Source of the DNA: JAAYED01 sp040772225
GTDB taxonomy: Bacteria > Chloroflexota > Anaerolineae > UBA1429
DNA: 64,000 nt
Assembly: GCA_040772225.1 (NCBI GenBank)
Contig: JAXGYO010000002.1
Span: 248,001-312,000, forward strand
Reading direction: 5' to 3'
A program made the position numbers and the translations under genes. Shown here piece by piece: positions 1-9,126 of this stretch (positions are counted from its first letter, which is position 1; every line of letters starts with the position of its first letter). The notes beneath the pieces were generated by a model. The model did no database searches. It saw only the letters and a list, made by a program, of their open reading frames with translations, and had not been told where the DNA came from.

Positions 1-55
1 AGCCGGGCAGGGCAGCGGGCGGGAATGGATTCATCAGTACGGATGCTGTCTCCAT
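1..55 (-). CDS. 5' end of an unidentified gene running off the left edge
   Basis: On the minus strand an AAAGGAG ribosome-binding site lies 5 nt before an ATG at 55. It opens a frame of 18 codons (METASVLMNPFPPAALPG) that continues past the window edge without a stop. A sigma-70 promoter (89-117) points into it. The visible residues are too few to name a family. Its promoter is back to back with that of the DUF3343 gene, so the two are divergently transcribed. Confidence 0.5.
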   Translation of the reverse strand, partial: METASVLMNPFPPAALPG

Positions 56-88
56 GTGGCTCCTTTCGCCCAAACCTCTAGCGCCCTT

Positions 89-117
89 AGCATAGGGACC
101 AGACCTCCCGATGTCAA
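89..117 (-). promoter_or_regulatory. Promoter of the left-edge gene
   Basis: On the minus strand TTGACA (112-117) is followed after 17 nt by TATGCT (89-94). A strong Shine-Dalgarno site and ATG follow about 35 nt downstream. Confidence 0.5.
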
Positions 118-127
118 AGACCCTGGC

Positions 128-156
128 TTGGCTCGGAGTCGCAGCTGTCGTATGAT
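128..156 (+). promoter_or_regulatory. Promoter of the DUF3343 gene
   Basis: TTGGCT (128-133), 17 nt, TATGAT (151-156). The next gene starts at 187 behind GGGAGGG. The -35 is only a partial match. Confidence 0.4.
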
Positions 157-186
157 GCTGTCCAATTAGCGACGAGGGAGGGCAAC

Positions 187-429
187 GTGACGGATCAGCG
201 CGCTCCCGTGAACGAGTTCGGGGTGATACTTGTGCCCAGCACATCGGCGGCACTGCGCGGCGAAAAAGTGCTGCAGCGTGCCGGGCTGCAGGTCAAGTTG
301 ATTCCAGTGCCGCGCGAGATCTCGAGCAACTGCGGCATATCGATTAGATTCGCCTGGCTAGAGCGAGACCGGGTAGAGACTGCTATGGCGGAGAGCAAGG
401 TTCCTATCGACTCCATCCATCCGCTATAG
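187..429 (+). CDS. DUF3343 family protein (putative Se/S carrier-like)
   Basis: An 80-residue protein with a GTG start behind GGGAGGG. The pattern matches DUF3343, a small family annotated as putative Se/S carrier-like: an N-terminal beta strand (FGVILVPSTSAALRGEKVL), a mid-protein proline-rich turn, then SNCGISIRF with the conserved Cys near residue 49. Members are often linked to selenium or sulfur metabolism, but no partner such as selD or a cysteine desulfurase is visible here. It stands alone between a divergent gene and a convergent VTT gene. The biochemical role is unproven. Confidence 0.7.
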   Translation: MTDQRAPVNEFGVILVPSTSAALRGEKVLQRAGLQVKLIPVPREISSNCGISIRFAWLERDRVETAMAESKVPIDSIHPL

Positions 430-496
430 CTGCCGGTTGCGGCCCAGTGCGCTTGTAGCAGATAGCCTCCGGTCTAGTCCAGATCAAATGGGGACG

Positions 497-1072
497 CTAG
501 CCAAACCACTTGAGCACCCATTCTAGTGACACCGAACCAACCTGCGCCACCAGGATGGACTTGACGGTCTTGCCCAGCCAGCACGGCACCAGAAACCGGG
601 CCACCGGATACTTGGCCATACCGGCGGCTACCCCGGCGAGATCGAACAGCGGATTGGGGATTGCAGACAGCACAAAGAGGGTCAGGAAACCCCGACGCTC
701 CACCAGATGCGCTACCTTTCGAAAGCGTTCGCTATCCTCAATCACCGCACTGCCCGCGTATCCGGCCAGGTATCCAGTAAGTTCGCCCAGAGGCTCACCC
801 AGGCCTGCCACAAGGCCCACCACTAACGGGTTCAGTACACCACCGCCAGCAAAGACGACCGCGATGCCGGGCACGGGAAGGACCACAGTGGCATTGCTGA
901 GTACACTGACCAGAAACACACCCAGATAGCCAAGTTCTTTCAGCTCGACGAGCTTGTCCCGAAACACCAGCACCGCGACCGTGATTGCCAGGGACGCCAC
1001 CAACGCCAGGATGCGCGTCCAGCGGCCCGATCGGGCGGGCGATGTGGCCTGAGTGGCGTCCGGTGTGGTCAC
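497..1072 (-). CDS. VTT-domain (DedA/SNARE-associated type) membrane protein
   Basis: A 191-residue integral membrane protein with a short Arg-rich N-terminus, a hydrophobic segment at about 20-38 and several later ones. The central part has the VTT signature: small-residue-rich GEPLGELTGYLAGYAG and later AIPNPLFDLAGVAAGM. This resembles the F/Y-x-P-NP-x-D-L motif of the DedA/TVP38 superfamily, whose UptA branch recycles polyprenyl phosphate. A GTG start at 1072 overlaps the cyclophilin stop by GTGA, so the two are translationally coupled. It is the last gene of the envelope group on this strand. The substrate cannot be told from sequence. Confidence 0.75.
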   Translation of the reverse strand: MTTPDATQATSPARSGRWTRILALVASLAITVAVLVFRDKLVELKELGYLGVFLVSVLSNATVVLPVPGIAVVFAGGGVLNPLVVGLVAGLGEPLGELTGYLAGYAGSAVIEDSERFRKVAHLVERRGFLTLFVLSAIPNPLFDLAGVAAGMAKYPVARFLVPCWLGKTVKSILVAQVGSVSLEWVLKWFG

Positions 1073-1638
1073 TTGCTTTCCAGGATCTCGATGCTCAGAA
1101 TGCGATCGCCCGGAGGCGGCGTCGGCCGGGCACCCGGATCTCGTGGCGTGATAGACCTCACGACATCCATCCCCTCGACGACGCGCCCGAACACGGTATG
1201 GCGACCATCCAGGTGCGGTGTGGGCACATAGGTGATAAAGAACTGGCTGCCGTTGGTAGCCGGGCCACGATTGGCCATCGAGAGAATCCCCTCGCCGCGA
1301 TGCCTCAAAGCCGGGGTAAACTCATCCTTAAAGGTATAGCCCGGGCCGCCTGCCCCTGTGCCTGTCGGGTCGCCGGTTTGCGCCATAAAGCCCGGGATCA
1401 CGCGATGAAACGTGACGCCATCGTAATAGCCCTTGCGCGCCAAAAAGATCCAGTTGTTCACAGTGACAGGCGCCTGATCCTGAAACAACTCGATCTGGAT
1501 GTCTCCCTTGTCGGTATGAATGATGGCACCATAGCTCACACCAGGCTCCAGTGCCATGGCGGGCGCCTGACGCCACTGCATCGCTTTCGGCTGGGAAGAC
1601 ATTCCTCCGCTGCGCTCATCGGGACTGTAGTACGGCAT
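1069..1638 (-). CDS. Cyclophilin-type peptidyl-prolyl cis-trans isomerase
   Basis: A 189-residue cyclophilin. The core shows TDKGDIQIELF, then FHRVIPGFMAQTGDP (about 78-92) with catalytic Arg in FHR, GTGAGGPGY, and NGSQFFITYVPTPHLDG with the conserved Phe and His of the proline pocket. No signal peptide is evident, so it is probably cytoplasmic. I chose the ATG at 1638 because AAAGGAG lies just upstream; a longer reading frame to 1761 would run into the 3' end of the glycosyltransferase gene. It is coupled to the downstream VTT gene by a GTGA overlap. Confidence 0.9.
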   Translation of the reverse strand: MPYYSPDERSGGMSSQPKAMQWRQAPAMALEPGVSYGAIIHTDKGDIQIELFQDQAPVTVNNWIFLARKGYYDGVTFHRVIPGFMAQTGDPTGTGAGGPGYTFKDEFTPALRHRGEGILSMANRGPATNGSQFFITYVPTPHLDGRHTVFGRVVEGMDVVRSITPRDPGARPTPPPGDRILSIEILESK

Positions 1639-1700
1639 GACTGCTCCTTTACTCAGATTCACGGACGTATAGATCCACGGCACGGCATTACCTGTGCCAT

Positions 1701-2744
1701 CTACCCACGGACCCGGTTTTGTTCCTCTGTTCCTGAAATCCGCTCTTGCCTGATGAACCATCTTTCCAGTCTATAGATCGCATAGCCTGCGCCAAGCAGC
1801 ACAGCGATCCCAATTGCGATCGTAAGCCTGGGAGAAGCCTGCATGAGAAACATCCCCAACACGCCAAACGCACCGCAGACCAGATAGAGTGCCAGTACTG
1901 CCTCGCGCGGCGACATGCCCCAGGCCACCAAACGGTGGGACAGGTGGTCCTTTCCTGGCGTGGTCAACGGATTCAGGCGCCGGCGCAAGCGAGAGACCGT
2001 AACCAGGGTGGTGTCGAACACTGGCAGCCCCAGGACGACGATAGGGATGATCCAGGACACGTTCGTGGAGAGCGTCGGAAAACGCAACTTGATGGCAAGC
2101 GCGGACAGCACAAAACCAAGAAAGAGCGCGCCGCTATCGCCCATAAAGATGCTCGCCGGATTGATATTGTACACGAGAAATCCCACACAAGCGCCGAGCA
2201 CAGCCGCAGCCAGCGCACCCACGAGGTATTGCCCATTCATGGCCGCGAGCAGCAGGAAGAAGGTGGACGCGATCATCGCAACCCCGCCGCAAAGCCCGTC
2301 CATGTTATCGAGCAGGTTCATCGCGTTGGTGATCCCGACGACCCATACCAGTGTAACTGCCACGTTCCAGACACCGAGCCAGGGCAGCTGGATGGACACG
2401 CCCGAAAGTACCAGTATGCCTGCAGCCAGCAACTGCACGAGCAGCTTGGCTCGCGGTCTGAGCGAAGAACGATCGTCGATCAATCCGACCAGGGAGCAAA
2501 TTGTGGCTCCGAGGAGGATGCCGACCACCTCACGCACATAGGCACGGTCGCCGAGCAGCACAAGGGAGACGATAAAGGCCACAAAAATGGCGATCCCTCC
2601 CATCAAGGGCATGGGCTTGCTGTGGAGCTTGCGCGCCGCTGGCATATCCACCACGCCAAGCCTGAACGCGACGCGACGCATCAGCGGCGTCGTTCCGGCG
2701 GCCAGCACAAATGCGGACAGGACGATCAACAGGTACTGAGCCAA
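1701..2744 (-). CDS. Glycosyltransferase family 4 (WecA/MraY-like) polyprenyl-phosphate sugar-1-phosphate transferase
   Basis: A 347-residue polytopic membrane enzyme of the WecA/TagO/MraY superfamily, which joins a UDP-HexNAc phosphate to undecaprenyl phosphate to start cell-wall or O-polysaccharide synthesis. Visible hallmarks are the N-terminal RKLHSKPMPLMGGIAIF (about 39-55), the Mg-binding NLLDNMDGL (about 144-152), SIFMGDSGALFLGF and a cytoplasmic His motif DHLSHRL. About ten membrane segments are evident. The start appears to be TTG at 2744 with AAGGAGG 8 nt upstream. It lies 34 nt after the Wzy-TPR gene, consistent with one envelope polysaccharide operon. MraY itself is less likely because the gene is away from any mur cluster. 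Confidence 0.85.
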   Translation of the reverse strand: MAQYLLIVLSAFVLAAGTTPLMRRVAFRLGVVDMPAARKLHSKPMPLMGGIAIFVAFIVSLVLLGDRAYVREVVGILLGATICSLVGLIDDRSSLRPRAKLLVQLLAAGILVLSGVSIQLPWLGVWNVAVTLVWVVGITNAMNLLDNMDGLCGGVAMIASTFFLLLAAMNGQYLVGALAAAVLGACVGFLVYNINPASIFMGDSGALFLGFVLSALAIKLRFPTLSTNVSWIIPIVVLGLPVFDTTLVTVSRLRRRLNPLTTPGKDHLSHRLVAWGMSPREAVLALYLVCGAFGVLGMFLMQASPRLTIAIGIAVLLGAGYAIYRLERWFIRQERISGTEEQNRVRG

Positions 2745-2778
2745 ACGAATGCCTCCTTGATCCTATCTGCGCCCAACG

Positions 2779-5700
2779 CTAGCGGTCGAGCTGCTCGCGC
2801 AACGCCCAAAGAGCCCCGGCTTCAGCCTCCGGAGCGACAGCCAGCGCCCGATCCAGGTACGCCAGCGCAGACGCTGCGTCTTGCTGCGTGTAGAAAATGT
2901 ACACCAGATTCCGCAGCGTGATATAGTCCTCCGGCACCTGCTCGAGCACGGCCAGATTCGCAGCAATTGCCTGGTCCCAGTTCTCGGCCTGAGCATGCGC
3001 GTACGCCAGGCGGCTCAGGGCGGAAACGGAATTGGGGGTGAGCGCCACAGCTTTATTGTAGAAAGTGATCGCGTCAGCCCACTCATCGGCGTCAAGGTGC
3101 AGATCGCCCAGCAGAAGATACGTGGGCGCGTAGCGATCGTCGAGCTCTAGCGACTGGATAAAGTATCCCCGCGCTCCCTCGACATCCCCAAGGGCCGAGA
3201 GTGTCATGCCCGCTTCATTATACAGCTGGGCGTTCTGAGGACTCAGCGCGATGGCCTCCGTATAGTGCTGCAACGCTCTCTCGAGATGCTCCCTCGCCTG
3301 GCCGCCGTTCGCCTCCGCCTCGGCCCAGGTACGGTACGCTCTCGCCAGATTGGCAGCGTGATCGGTGTTCAGGGGCGAAAGTCTGCGAGCCCTCTGTAAA
3401 TGGTCGATCGCAGCCCCGAACAGGGGGTCGCGCTCGGCCTCGGCCGCCTCACGGGCCTGCTCGAGCCGGGCTCGGCCCGCAAAGAGCAGATAATAGTCCT
3501 GCGATGGCGCCATCTCACTGGCCAGCTCGTACCTGGCGGCCGCCTGGCCCCAGTTCTGGGCGCCATCATACTGCAACCCCTGCTTATACACCATATCCGC
3601 CCTGATGGGGACAATGTTCGCAAACCAGGCAAGCACCACTACGCCAAGGAACATCGCCAGCGCAGCGGATGCCATGCGCCGGCTCAGCCTGACCGGACTC
3701 GGCGCCGCATCCTTTGCCAGCGCCCAGGCTTGTCCCAGCAGGCCCAGAGCCAGGGTGACCAGATAGCCATTGAGCAAAGCCAGAGGCTCGACTGGCCGCG
3801 CGAGGCTAACGGCGAGAAGAACCGAGTACAGGACCGTCGCCAGGATAGGAATCGCAGCAGCGAAGGCCTTCAGGCGCCAGCGCCCTGAAAAGGAACTATT
3901 GCCCTGCTGTGAGCTCTCACACGCCAGCGTCACGACAATCACCAGTATCGTGGTCATTATCAGCCACAGCAGGCCAGTCGATGAGGGCTCTCCGGACCGA
4001 TCAAGAACGGGAACAAGCATCGCGAGCAGTGTGGCCTGCCTCTCTGCACTCCCGATCAAGTCCCAGGCCAGCGTCACTGGAATCATGGCAAGCACGGGCG
4101 CGACGCGGGTGAGAGGTAGCCATGGCTTGGGCGACGATTCTCGCGCAGCGACAGCGGTTTCGCGCACCGCCTGACTGCGGCGCGATCTCGTCGCCTGGCC
4201 ACTGCCGCCGGTTGGCCGCCTTGGAGTTTTGTTGGAGGAGGCGAGAGTTAATGGGATACTATCATCTGGACGCCATCGCGCAACACTGACCAGCAGGGCT
4301 GCGTACGTCCAAAAGTAGACCCGGGTCGAGGCGATCGCGATACCCACCGATATCTCTATCCAGTGCGCCACGACCGCAGCCAGGAGCGCAGTTACCAGAG
4401 TCTGCTGCCAGGGTTGCATATCGTTAGGTACGCTTCGCCCCAACATGGCCGCGATCGACACATAAATCATGATCCCTGCGACGATGCCTATGGGCAGGCC
4501 AACACCTGACAGGCGCAGAGACCCGTCTAGCACGACGGGAAGGACTATCCCTAGAAGCCCACCGACACCGGCGGCAGACAGCAGACGCGCCCGTGAGCGC
4601 CGATCGGATGCCAGTCCGAGCCTGTCCAGCCCGTACACGATCACGCCAACAAAAAGCGTGAGATGGGCAATGAGCCCGGGCAGTCCGGTAGTGATCAGCG
4701 CATCAAAGATCTCGTTATGAGCCCGGTCGGGTGAGGCTGTGCGCGCCTCATAGTGCGCAAGCTCTGCCGGATAGTAACGGTTATAGACCACGTACATGGA
4801 TTCAGGACCGTAGCCAATTGTCGCCCGCCACGGGTCGGCCTGCAGCAAATCAACCGCGCCCTCCCAGATCAGAGTGCGCACCCTGCCGGTGCCTTGATCC
4901 AGTTCCAAAAGACGTCCAAGGCGGCCGATATACGGGACCTCTCGCACCGGCGCGAGCGGCGAATTGGGCAGGTTCATGACCAGGAGGAGCACGAGCAGGG
5001 TAGCACCCGCTATGACCACGCCGAAAGCCACGCGCCGGCGTCGTGCGACTGCCACCGTCAGCAACGCCATCAAGGCTAGACCACCCAGCAAGCCCACCTG
5101 GGGACCTCGACTGCCACTAAAGAGCAACGCCACCAATTGAACGGCCAGTACCAGGCCGCTGATCAGGGTATCGCCCACGATGGAAAGCGTGGCTTTTGTC
5201 ACCACCGCCACGAGCAGGCCCGCGAAAAGCAGCAGCATCGCCACCAGGATAGCGACCGAGAATGGGAGCATCGCCCACGCCAACACCTGGGCGATCACCG
5301 AGAAAGCTGCCAACACCGGAAACAGTCGGGCCGCGCCGTCGCGTCGCCCGGCCACCAGCGCTTTCGCGCCAGAGAGCCACCGGCTGAGGGTGAGGGGGAT
5401 CACCATGATCAAATAGGCGCCCACGAAGATGGCATTTCCCATCGTCGACGCGACACGCTCCGTGACATCGCCCTGCCAGGGAAGAGGGTCCATGCCATGA
5501 TGCTGCAGCACGCCGTACAATGCTACGGGCAGGCTGGTCAGCACGATGACGGTCAGCACACGTTTCACCTGGTGCTTTTGCCGCAGATACGCCAGGACAC
5601 AGCCAAAGAGGATCAGGTAGCAGAGCGTCGTATAGGTGCCCTGCAGACGCTGATAGGAGCCCATCAAACTCGCGCGGGGGAAAACAGACCAGGCTGTCGT

Positions 5701-5988
5701 CAACAGAGATACAATACCGGTCAAGAGGGCAGGCAATACCAGCGGCGCAGCAATCCACGATCGCACCGCATCCCATGACAGACTCCCATTTTCGGCCCGC
5801 TTCCACCGGAGGACAACCAACAGCCCAGCGAGCACACCCATCAGGGTGGCCAGGAAGCGGAACAGGCCCAGTTTGTCGGGCTCAAAGACGCGGTAGGAGT
5901 AGACGTTGAAAAAGAGCGGCACGACCACAAGGCTCAGCAGCCAGCCAGATTCGATCAGTTTCTCCAGATATGCTGTCAGCCTTGGCAT
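2779..5988 (-). CDS. O-antigen ligase/polymerase (Wzy/WaaL type) fused to TPR repeats
   Basis: A 1,069-residue protein in three parts. Residues 1-560 hold about a dozen membrane helices with a periplasmic loop containing RVRTLIWEGA and RAHNEIFDALITTGLPGL, as in the Wzy_C/O-antigen ligase family. Residues about 570-610 are an Arg/Ser/Thr-rich linker, followed by further helices to about 780. Residues 800-1069 are TPR repeats (for example YNEAGMTLSALGDVEGARGY and YLLLGDLHLDADEWADAI). ATG at 5988 follows GGGGAG. The family polymerises or ligates lipid-linked glycans outside the membrane; the TPR part may scaffold partners. The adjacent WecA-like and GT4 genes support a surface glycan role. Which reaction it performs is unknown. 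Confidence 0.85.
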   Translation of the reverse strand: MPRLTAYLEKLIESGWLLSLVVVPLFFNVYSYRVFEPDKLGLFRFLATLMGVLAGLLVVLRWKRAENGSLSWDAVRSWIAAPLVLPALLTGIVSLLTTAWSVFPRASLMGSYQRLQGTYTTLCYLILFGCVLAYLRQKHQVKRVLTVIVLTSLPVALYGVLQHHGMDPLPWQGDVTERVASTMGNAIFVGAYLIMVIPLTLSRWLSGAKALVAGRRDGAARLFPVLAAFSVIAQVLAWAMLPFSVAILVAMLLLFAGLLVAVVTKATLSIVGDTLISGLVLAVQLVALLFSGSRGPQVGLLGGLALMALLTVAVARRRRVAFGVVIAGATLLVLLLVMNLPNSPLAPVREVPYIGRLGRLLELDQGTGRVRTLIWEGAVDLLQADPWRATIGYGPESMYVVYNRYYPAELAHYEARTASPDRAHNEIFDALITTGLPGLIAHLTLFVGVIVYGLDRLGLASDRRSRARLLSAAGVGGLLGIVLPVVLDGSLRLSGVGLPIGIVAGIMIYVSIAAMLGRSVPNDMQPWQQTLVTALLAAVVAHWIEISVGIAIASTRVYFWTYAALLVSVARWRPDDSIPLTLASSNKTPRRPTGGSGQATRSRRSQAVRETAVAARESSPKPWLPLTRVAPVLAMIPVTLAWDLIGSAERQATLLAMLVPVLDRSGEPSSTGLLWLIMTTILVIVVTLACESSQQGNSSFSGRWRLKAFAAAIPILATVLYSVLLAVSLARPVEPLALLNGYLVTLALGLLGQAWALAKDAAPSPVRLSRRMASAALAMFLGVVVLAWFANIVPIRADMVYKQGLQYDGAQNWGQAAARYELASEMAPSQDYYLLFAGRARLEQAREAAEAERDPLFGAAIDHLQRARRLSPLNTDHAANLARAYRTWAEAEANGGQAREHLERALQHYTEAIALSPQNAQLYNEAGMTLSALGDVEGARGYFIQSLELDDRYAPTYLLLGDLHLDADEWADAITFYNKAVALTPNSVSALSRLAYAHAQAENWDQAIAANLAVLEQVPEDYITLRNLVYIFYTQQDAASALAYLDRALAVAPEAEAGALWALREQLDR

Positions 5989-6059
5989 TCACACTCCCCG
6001 ACGGGTGCGCATAACATCCCACGATGATATCCGACCGACGCTCTCAGGCCAATTCGATC

Positions 6060-7199
6060 TCATCTGGCGCGGCGCCGCCCTTCATGATGCCTTCGTTGAT
6101 CCAGGACATCTTCATAGACAGCCCGCATCTCGGTCAGCATTTTCGTGGCCGTGAACAACTGAGCCCGCTGGAGAGCGCCGTCGGCCAGGCGCTGGCGTAA
6201 CGCATCGTCATTGAGCAATCTCAGGATAGCCGCGGTGAGAACCGACGCATCCCGCGGGGCAACAACCAGGCCGGATACCCCGTCCTTATTGACATAACTT
6301 GTCCCTGTGCCCAGCTCAGTGCAGACTATGGGCAGTCCGGAGGCCAGCGCCTCCACCTGCACAAGGCCAAAAGCCTCGCTTCGCTCGCTTGCCGGCAAGC
6401 AAAAGAGTCTGGCCAGCCGGTAATAGGCCGGCAGGTCCGCGTCGGACACAGCGCCTGCAAAGATGACCTTATCCTGCAGTCCGAGTTGAGCGACCTGCTC
6501 GCGCAGCCTGGGTTCTTCCGGCCCCTGACCGACGATCAGCAGTCTGGCGGGGATCTGCTGCATCGCCTCGATCAGATACCTCAGCCCCTTGTAATATCTC
6601 AACACCCCAACAAAGAGCACCCAGGGCCCATCGCCGTAACGCCGCTCAAGGTCCGCGACCGCCTCCGGAGGCACCTGCCGAAAGGGGGTCTGGTCGATAC
6701 CGAGCGGAACGACCTTGCAGCGATCAGCGACCAGACGCAGCACCTCAGAGCTCGCGAGGTAGCTTGGCGAGGTCACAATGATGCGGTCGATGCGCTTCAG
6801 GATCCGTAACATGGCGGGCCGGTAGTACCTCAGCAAGCGCTGCTGCCGCACCACGTCGCTGTGATACGTAAGCACGGTTGCGCGCCGGCGGAGCAGGGGC
6901 CACTGGCTGACCTCACCGGGTGGGTAGGGGAAATGCAGGTGGGTAATATCAGGACGTTGACCATACAGATACCAGGACAAACGAGCGCTCAGCGGCGTGG
7001 AGGCGGTCTCGATCAATCGACCCGCTTTCACGATCGTGACGCCGTTACGATCCTCCACTTGCGTGCGCCACGAGTCCCCTGTCACGAGCACTGTCACATC
7101 ATCGCCGTACCTGGCCTGGCTCTCCGCCAGTAACCTGATGTGATTCTCGATGCCCCCGAGCACCGGGTAATAGTCCTTGTAGACGTGCAGAATACGCAT
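6060..7199 (-). CDS. GT4-family glycosyltransferase (GT-B fold)
   Basis: A 379-residue GT-B enzyme. The N-terminal Rossmann domain begins MRILHVYKDYYPVLGGIENH, the usual nucleotide-sugar glycosyltransferase GT4 opening with a Gly-rich loop. The C-terminal half has VLFVGVLRYYKGLRYLIEA, VGQGPEEPRLRE and the E-x7-E motif in ERSEAFGLVQVEALASGLP. It transfers a sugar, most likely mannose or a related hexose, to a lipid-linked or protein acceptor. The ATG at 7199 is chosen for GGGGAG just upstream; the frame stays open far into the GH2 gene on the other strand, which is an artefact. It is first in the envelope polysaccharide group. Confidence 0.88.
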   Translation of the reverse strand: MRILHVYKDYYPVLGGIENHIRLLAESQARYGDDVTVLVTGDSWRTQVEDRNGVTIVKAGRLIETASTPLSARLSWYLYGQRPDITHLHFPYPPGEVSQWPLLRRRATVLTYHSDVVRQQRLLRYYRPAMLRILKRIDRIIVTSPSYLASSEVLRLVADRCKVVPLGIDQTPFRQVPPEAVADLERRYGDGPWVLFVGVLRYYKGLRYLIEAMQQIPARLLIVGQGPEEPRLREQVAQLGLQDKVIFAGAVSDADLPAYYRLARLFCLPASERSEAFGLVQVEALASGLPIVCTELGTGTSYVNKDGVSGLVVAPRDASVLTAAILRLLNDDALRQRLADGALQRAQLFTATKMLTEMRAVYEDVLDQRRHHEGRRRAR

Positions 7200-7318
7200 C
7201 CGCTCTCTCCCCAATCTGCGTGGAGCTGTCGTGCCCACGCACCAGAGTGTACCACATCTTGCGACATTGGCATGTGAGACCCGGAATGGGCGGTCTGCAT
7301 CATGGGGGAGCTCCAAGA

Positions 7319-7347
7319 TTGCCCATCGCCACAGGGAAAGGTATACT
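7319..7347 (+). promoter_or_regulatory. Promoter of the GH2 gene
   Basis: TTGCCC (7319-7324), 17 nt, TATACT (7342-7347), followed about 45 nt later by GGGAGGG and the ATG at 7395. Confidence 0.45.
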
Positions 7348-7394
7348 CCGGCGGTGGTGTCGAGCTCCGTATGGGCTAACAGCGGGAGGGATTC

Positions 7395-9104
7395 ATGCAT
7401 CGTAGCTTTGTGACCAGCCGAACCAGGGTGCTGATTGATCTCTCTGGATCGTGGGACTTTATAACGGATCCCGACGACCGTGGCCTGTCTGAAGAATGGT
7501 ACAGCAACTTTCCACAGCCTGCGGCCCAGCTGTGGGTCCCCGGGGTCTGGAACACCAGCAGAACCTATCTCAACTACCAGGGGCCAGCCTGGTATCGTTA
7601 CCGCTTTGATCTGCCCACGTGCCTGGCAGCCAAGCTGTGCTTTGCAGCCGTCAGCCATCAGGCGAATGTCTGGTTGGACGGCGAACCGCTCGGCGACCAC
7701 TATGGCGGTTACACTCCCTTTGCGATGCTCGTCCAGGCTCCGGGACCAGACAGGCACGAGCTCGTCATACGCGTTGACAACACCCACGACAGCCACTCTA
7801 CGATACCCTCCGATCGTCTCGACTGGTTCCGGTACGGCGGGATTCCGCGCCCCGTGTGGGTCGAGGTATTGCAATCCTGCGTGTATGTCGACTCTTTTCG
7901 CGTGACGCCGGTACTGTCCGGCAGGCACGCTGCCATTAACGTTCGAGCAGAGATCGGATCGCTGGCAGCAGACACCCGTGAGGCCGAGTGGACGCTCACG
8001 ATCGACGGAAAGACGCTCCGTTCAGACAAGATCACCGTCGAACACGGCAGCACCGCGGTCCTGATGTTTGGTCAGGAGATCGATAATGTTGAGATCTGGT
8101 CGCCCGACAATCCCCGGCTCTACGAGATCAGGCTATCGGTGGATTCGGATGACCTTATCGAGCGGACCGGCTTTCGTGACATCACAGTAAAAGGCCAGAC
8201 CATCCTGTTGAATGGCAAGCCACTCCAGATACGCGGCGTCAACCGGCACGAGGATCATCCTGACTGGGGGCCGGCGATCCCGGATCACCTGATGCTGCGC
8301 GACCTGGACATTCTAAAGGACTGGGGAGGCAACGCGATCCGGGGCTCACACTATCCCAATGATCAGAGATTCCTCGATTACTGCGACGAAAAGGGTGTGC
8401 TGTTTATCGAAGAGATCCCTCTGTGGGGCTTTCGCGGCGAGCAACTCGCGAGCGACGTCATCAGCGATCGCGCCGCCGCTATGTTGTGGGCGATGGTTGA
8501 ACGAGACACCAGCCATCCCAGCATCTGGGCATGGAGCATCCTGAATGAGTGCGCGACGGATACGCTGATTGGTCGGACACTGGTGGAGCGCCTGGTGGAC
8601 ACGGTTCGCGAGATCGACAGGACGCGGCCCGTGACCTATGCCACCGACCGCGGCCCACGGGACAGATGCACTGACCTCGTCGACTTTGTGTGCATCAACG
8701 CCTACCCTGGCTGGTATACCCACGACAGCACATGGCCGGAGATGTTATCCAGGATGCGATCGCTGGTAGGAGACAAGCCTCTGATCGTCAGCGAGTTTGG
8801 GGCCGGGGCCCTCTATGGGTGTCGCTCCCTGGAGGCCGACGCGCTCTGGAGCGAAGAGTACCAGGCTGAGGTGCTCACCGAGGCGCTCGAATGTTTTGGC
8901 GGTCGCGCAGACATCAGTGGCTTTTTCGTCTGGCAGTTCTTTGACACGCGCACCGATCGTGGTATCGATGGGACGAGGGTATTGACGCGCCCCCGAGGAT
9001 ACAATAACAAAGGCCTGCTCAACGAATACCGCCAGCCCAAGCTCGCATTTTACCGCACGCGCGATCTGCTGAGCCAAACTGTCAGAAAGCAAGGTGAACA
9101 CTAG
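7395..9104 (+). CDS. Glycoside hydrolase family 2 (beta-galactosidase/beta-glucuronidase type)
   Basis: A 569-residue GH2 enzyme. An N-terminal sugar-binding jelly-roll (about 12-165: LSGSWDFITDP, WYRYRFDLP, VWLDGEPLGDHYGGYTPF) is followed by an Ig-like domain to about 260 and a TIM barrel. The barrel holds GVNRHEDHPDWG, the acid/base Glu in SILNECATD (about E385) and the nucleophile Glu in VSEFGAGALYG (about E467). There is no signal peptide, so it acts on imported oligosaccharides or glycosides. The RHED motif and short length suit beta-glucuronidase-like members as well as beta-galactosidase; substrate is not certain. It is transcribed alone from its own promoter and converges on folK with 22 nt between stops. 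Confidence 0.9.
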   Translation: MHRSFVTSRTRVLIDLSGSWDFITDPDDRGLSEEWYSNFPQPAAQLWVPGVWNTSRTYLNYQGPAWYRYRFDLPTCLAAKLCFAAVSHQANVWLDGEPLGDHYGGYTPFAMLVQAPGPDRHELVIRVDNTHDSHSTIPSDRLDWFRYGGIPRPVWVEVLQSCVYVDSFRVTPVLSGRHAAINVRAEIGSLAADTREAEWTLTIDGKTLRSDKITVEHGSTAVLMFGQEIDNVEIWSPDNPRLYEIRLSVDSDDLIERTGFRDITVKGQTILLNGKPLQIRGVNRHEDHPDWGPAIPDHLMLRDLDILKDWGGNAIRGSHYPNDQRFLDYCDEKGVLFIEEIPLWGFRGEQLASDVISDRAAAMLWAMVERDTSHPSIWAWSILNECATDTLIGRTLVERLVDTVREIDRTRPVTYATDRGPRDRCTDLVDFVCINAYPGWYTHDSTWPEMLSRMRSLVGDKPLIVSEFGAGALYGCRSLEADALWSEEYQAEVLTEALECFGGRADISGFFVWQFFDTRTDRGIDGTRVLTRPRGYNNKGLLNEYRQPKLAFYRTRDLLSQTVRKQGEH

Positions 9105-9126
9105 GGCTCTAGCCGGAATACACCGA

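Noticed and set aside
1746..2921. Plus-strand open frame of 391 codons
   Set aside because: It runs opposite the WecA/MraY-like gene; His/Gln/Arg-rich with no family features, as expected for a shadow frame in GC-rich DNA.
7200..7928. N-terminal extension of the GT4 frame beyond 7199
   Set aside because: It would overlap the GH2 gene, has no glycosyltransferase residues, and the ATG at 7199 has a perfect SD and the usual family start.
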